Source of the DNA: Pseudomonadota bacterium
GTDB taxonomy: Bacteria; Pseudomonadota; Alphaproteobacteria; Rhizobiales; Xanthobacteraceae
Direction of reading: 5' to 3'
DNA length: 7,970 bases
Assembly: GCA_023442085.1 (NCBI GenBank)
Contig: JAEZMT010000315.1
Coordinates: 1-7,970, forward strand
Every line of letters starts with the position of its first letter. The stretch's first letter is position 1. Shown one piece after another: positions 6,748 to 7,970 of this stretch. A program made the translations under genes and the position numbers. Below the pieces are notes generated by a model. The model worked only from the letters and a program-made list of their open reading frames with translations, did not search any database and had not been told where the DNA came from.

Positions 6748-7970
6748 ATGACCGCCGCGCCCGCCGCCTCCCAGGACACCGTCCTCATCGTCGATTTCGG
6801 CAGCCAGGTGACGCAGCTCATCGCTCGCCGGGTGCGTGAGGACGGGGTCTATTCCGAGGTGGTGCCGTTCCAGAAGGCGGAGGAGGCCATCGCCCGCCTC
6901 AAGCCGAAGGCCATCATCCTCTCCGGCGGCCCGGCCTCGGTGATCGAGGGCCAGAGCCCCAAGGCGCCGGACGCGGCTTTCGGGGCGGGCGTGCCGGTGC
7001 TGGGCATCTGCTATGGCGAGCAGTGCATGGCGGCGCAGCTCGGTGGGGCGGTGGAGGCGGGCCACCACCGCGAGTTCGGCCGCGCCGAGGTGACGGTCCA
7101 GAAGTCCGTGCCCCTGTTCGACGGCGTCTGGCGCCCCGGAGAGCGCCACACCGTGTGGATGAGCCACGGCGACCGCGTCACCCGCCTGCCCGAGGGCTTC
7201 GAGGTGGTGGCCACCTCCGAGAACGCCCCCTTCGCCGCCATCGCCGACGTGTCCCGCAATTATTACGGCGTGCAGTTCCACCCCGAGGTGGTGCATACGC
7301 CGGACGGTGCGCGGCTCCTCTCCAATTTCGTGCGCAAGGTGGCGGGCCTGGAAGGCAACTGGACCATGGGCGCCTTCCGCGAGCGTGCCATCGCCCGTAT
7401 CCGCGAGCAGGTGGGAACGGGCCGGGTCATCTGCGGCCTCTCTGGCGGGGTGGACTCCTCCGTCGCCGCAGTGCTGATTCACGAGGCCATCGGCGATCAG
7501 CTCACCTGCGTGTTCGTGGACCACGGTTTGATGCGCCACGCCGAGGCGGACGAGGTGGTCTCCCTCTTCCGCGGCCACTACAACATTCCCCTCGTCCATG
7601 TGGACGCCGCCGACCTGTTCCTGAAGGAGCTGGAGGGGGTCGAGGACCCGGAGGTGAAGCGCAAGACCATCGGCCGGCTCTTCATCGATGTGTTCGAGGC
7701 CGAGGCCAAGAAGGTGGGCGGTGCCGATTTCCTCGCACAGGGCACGCTCTATCCCGACGTGATCGAAAGCGTCTCCTTTGCCGGCGGACCGTCCGTTACC
7801 ATCAAGAGCCACCACAATGTAGGCGGCCTGCCCGACCGCATGAACATGAAGCTGGTGGAGCCCCTGCGCGACCTGTTCAAGGACGAGGTGCGCGCGCTCG
7901 GCCGCGAGCTTGGCCTGCCGGAAAGCTTCGTCGGCCGCCACCCCTTCCCCGGCCCCGGCCTCGCCATCCG
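6748..7970 (+). CDS. guaA: GMP synthase (glutamine-hydrolysing), 3'-truncated by window end
   Basis: GuaA converts XMP to GMP in the cytoplasm, using glutamine and ATP, as the last step of de novo guanine nucleotide synthesis. The frame is open from ATG 6748 to the window end: 407 complete codons plus two bases, against about 520 for the full enzyme. The missing part is most of the C-terminal dimerisation domain. The class I glutamine amidotransferase domain (about 10-205) shows VLIVDFGSQ, SGGPASV, the nucleophile Cys88 in GICYGEQ, and His178/Glu180 in GVQFHPEVVHT. The ATP pyrophosphatase domain starts at about 206 with the P-loop SGGVDSS (232-238), then VFVDHGLMR, QGTLYPDVIES, IKSHHNVGG, LVEPLRDLFKDEVR and GRHPFPGPGLAI at the edge. 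The start has AAGG 7 nt upstream and the product begins a few residues before the first conserved strand. A structured leader lies just upstream. Confidence 0.97.
   Translation, partial: MTAAPAASQDTVLIVDFGSQVTQLIARRVREDGVYSEVVPFQKAEEAIARLKPKAIILSGGPASVIEGQSPKAPDAAFGAGVPVLGICYGEQCMAAQLGGAVEAGHHREFGRAEVTVQKSVPLFDGVWRPGERHTVWMSHGDRVTRLPEGFEVVATSENAPFAAIADVSRNYYGVQFHPEVVHTPDGARLLSNFVRKVAGLEGNWTMGAFRERAIARIREQVGTGRVICGLSGGVDSSVAAVLIHEAIGDQLTCVFVDHGLMRHAEADEVVSLFRGHYNIPLVHVDAADLFLKELEGVEDPEVKRKTIGRLFIDVFEAEAKKVGGADFLAQGTLYPDVIESVSFAGGPSVTIKSHHNVGGLPDRMNMKLVEPLRDLFKDEVRALGRELGLPESFVGRHPFPGPGLAI

Noticed and set aside
6598..7941. A 447-codon open frame on the minus strand
   Set aside because: It lies opposite guaA, whose conserved motifs run the whole length. 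The translation is His/Gly/Leu-rich and low in complexity, typical of an antisense shadow.

Overview
The window is GC-rich chromosomal DNA with strong G/C preference at third codon positions. The protein set is alphaproteobacterial: a BTLCP-type periplasmic cysteine peptidase, a gamma-class carbonic anhydrase homologue, a SPINDLY-type GT41 protein, an RsmB-family rRNA methyltransferase and GuaA. From memory of similar proteins I would place it in Hyphomicrobiales (Rhizobiales), perhaps near Xanthobacteraceae. That placement is inference. I see no tRNA, rRNA, transposase, integrase, phage gene or CRISPR array.

Layout. (1) 49-720 (+) encodes a secreted LapG/BTLCP-like cysteine peptidase. It converges on 836-1366 (-), a gamma-carbonic-anhydrase-like hexapeptide-repeat protein. 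A perfect 13-bp inverted repeat flanked by A4 and T4 lies between them and looks like a shared bidirectional terminator. (2) 1534-3231 (+) is divergent from the carbonic anhydrase gene, with 167 bp between the starts. It encodes a TPR plus GT41 (O-GlcNAc-transferase-like) protein and runs tail-to-tail, with a 9-bp gap, into 3241-3750 (-), a small two-helix protein of the 'low affinity iron permease' family. (3) From 3912 onward everything is on the + strand: a short MAPEG-like membrane protein, an MTA/SAH-nucleosidase-like protein, an RsmB/NOP-family m5C rRNA methyltransferase, a 73-residue membrane-anchored or secreted protein of unknown function, and guaA (GMP synthase), cut by the window end at codon 408.

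How the genes relate. The right half is housekeeping: SAM by-product salvage (nucleosidase), SAM-dependent rRNA methylation (RsmB) and guanine nucleotide synthesis (GuaA). The nucleosidase and rsmB are 21 bp apart and are probably co-transcribed. guaA has its own leader with a possible promoter, a palindrome and a Shine-Dalgarno sequence that is not next to the annotated start. The left half consists of single genes with no obvious common pathway. No stretch above about 170 bp lacks a gene.

I found no convincing previously undescribed multi-gene system. The most interesting points are small: structured leaders ahead of the nucleosidase and guaA, a MAPEG-like protein that appears to lack the family's hallmark loop, a LapG-like protease with no partner in view, and a GT41 protein of unknown substrate.
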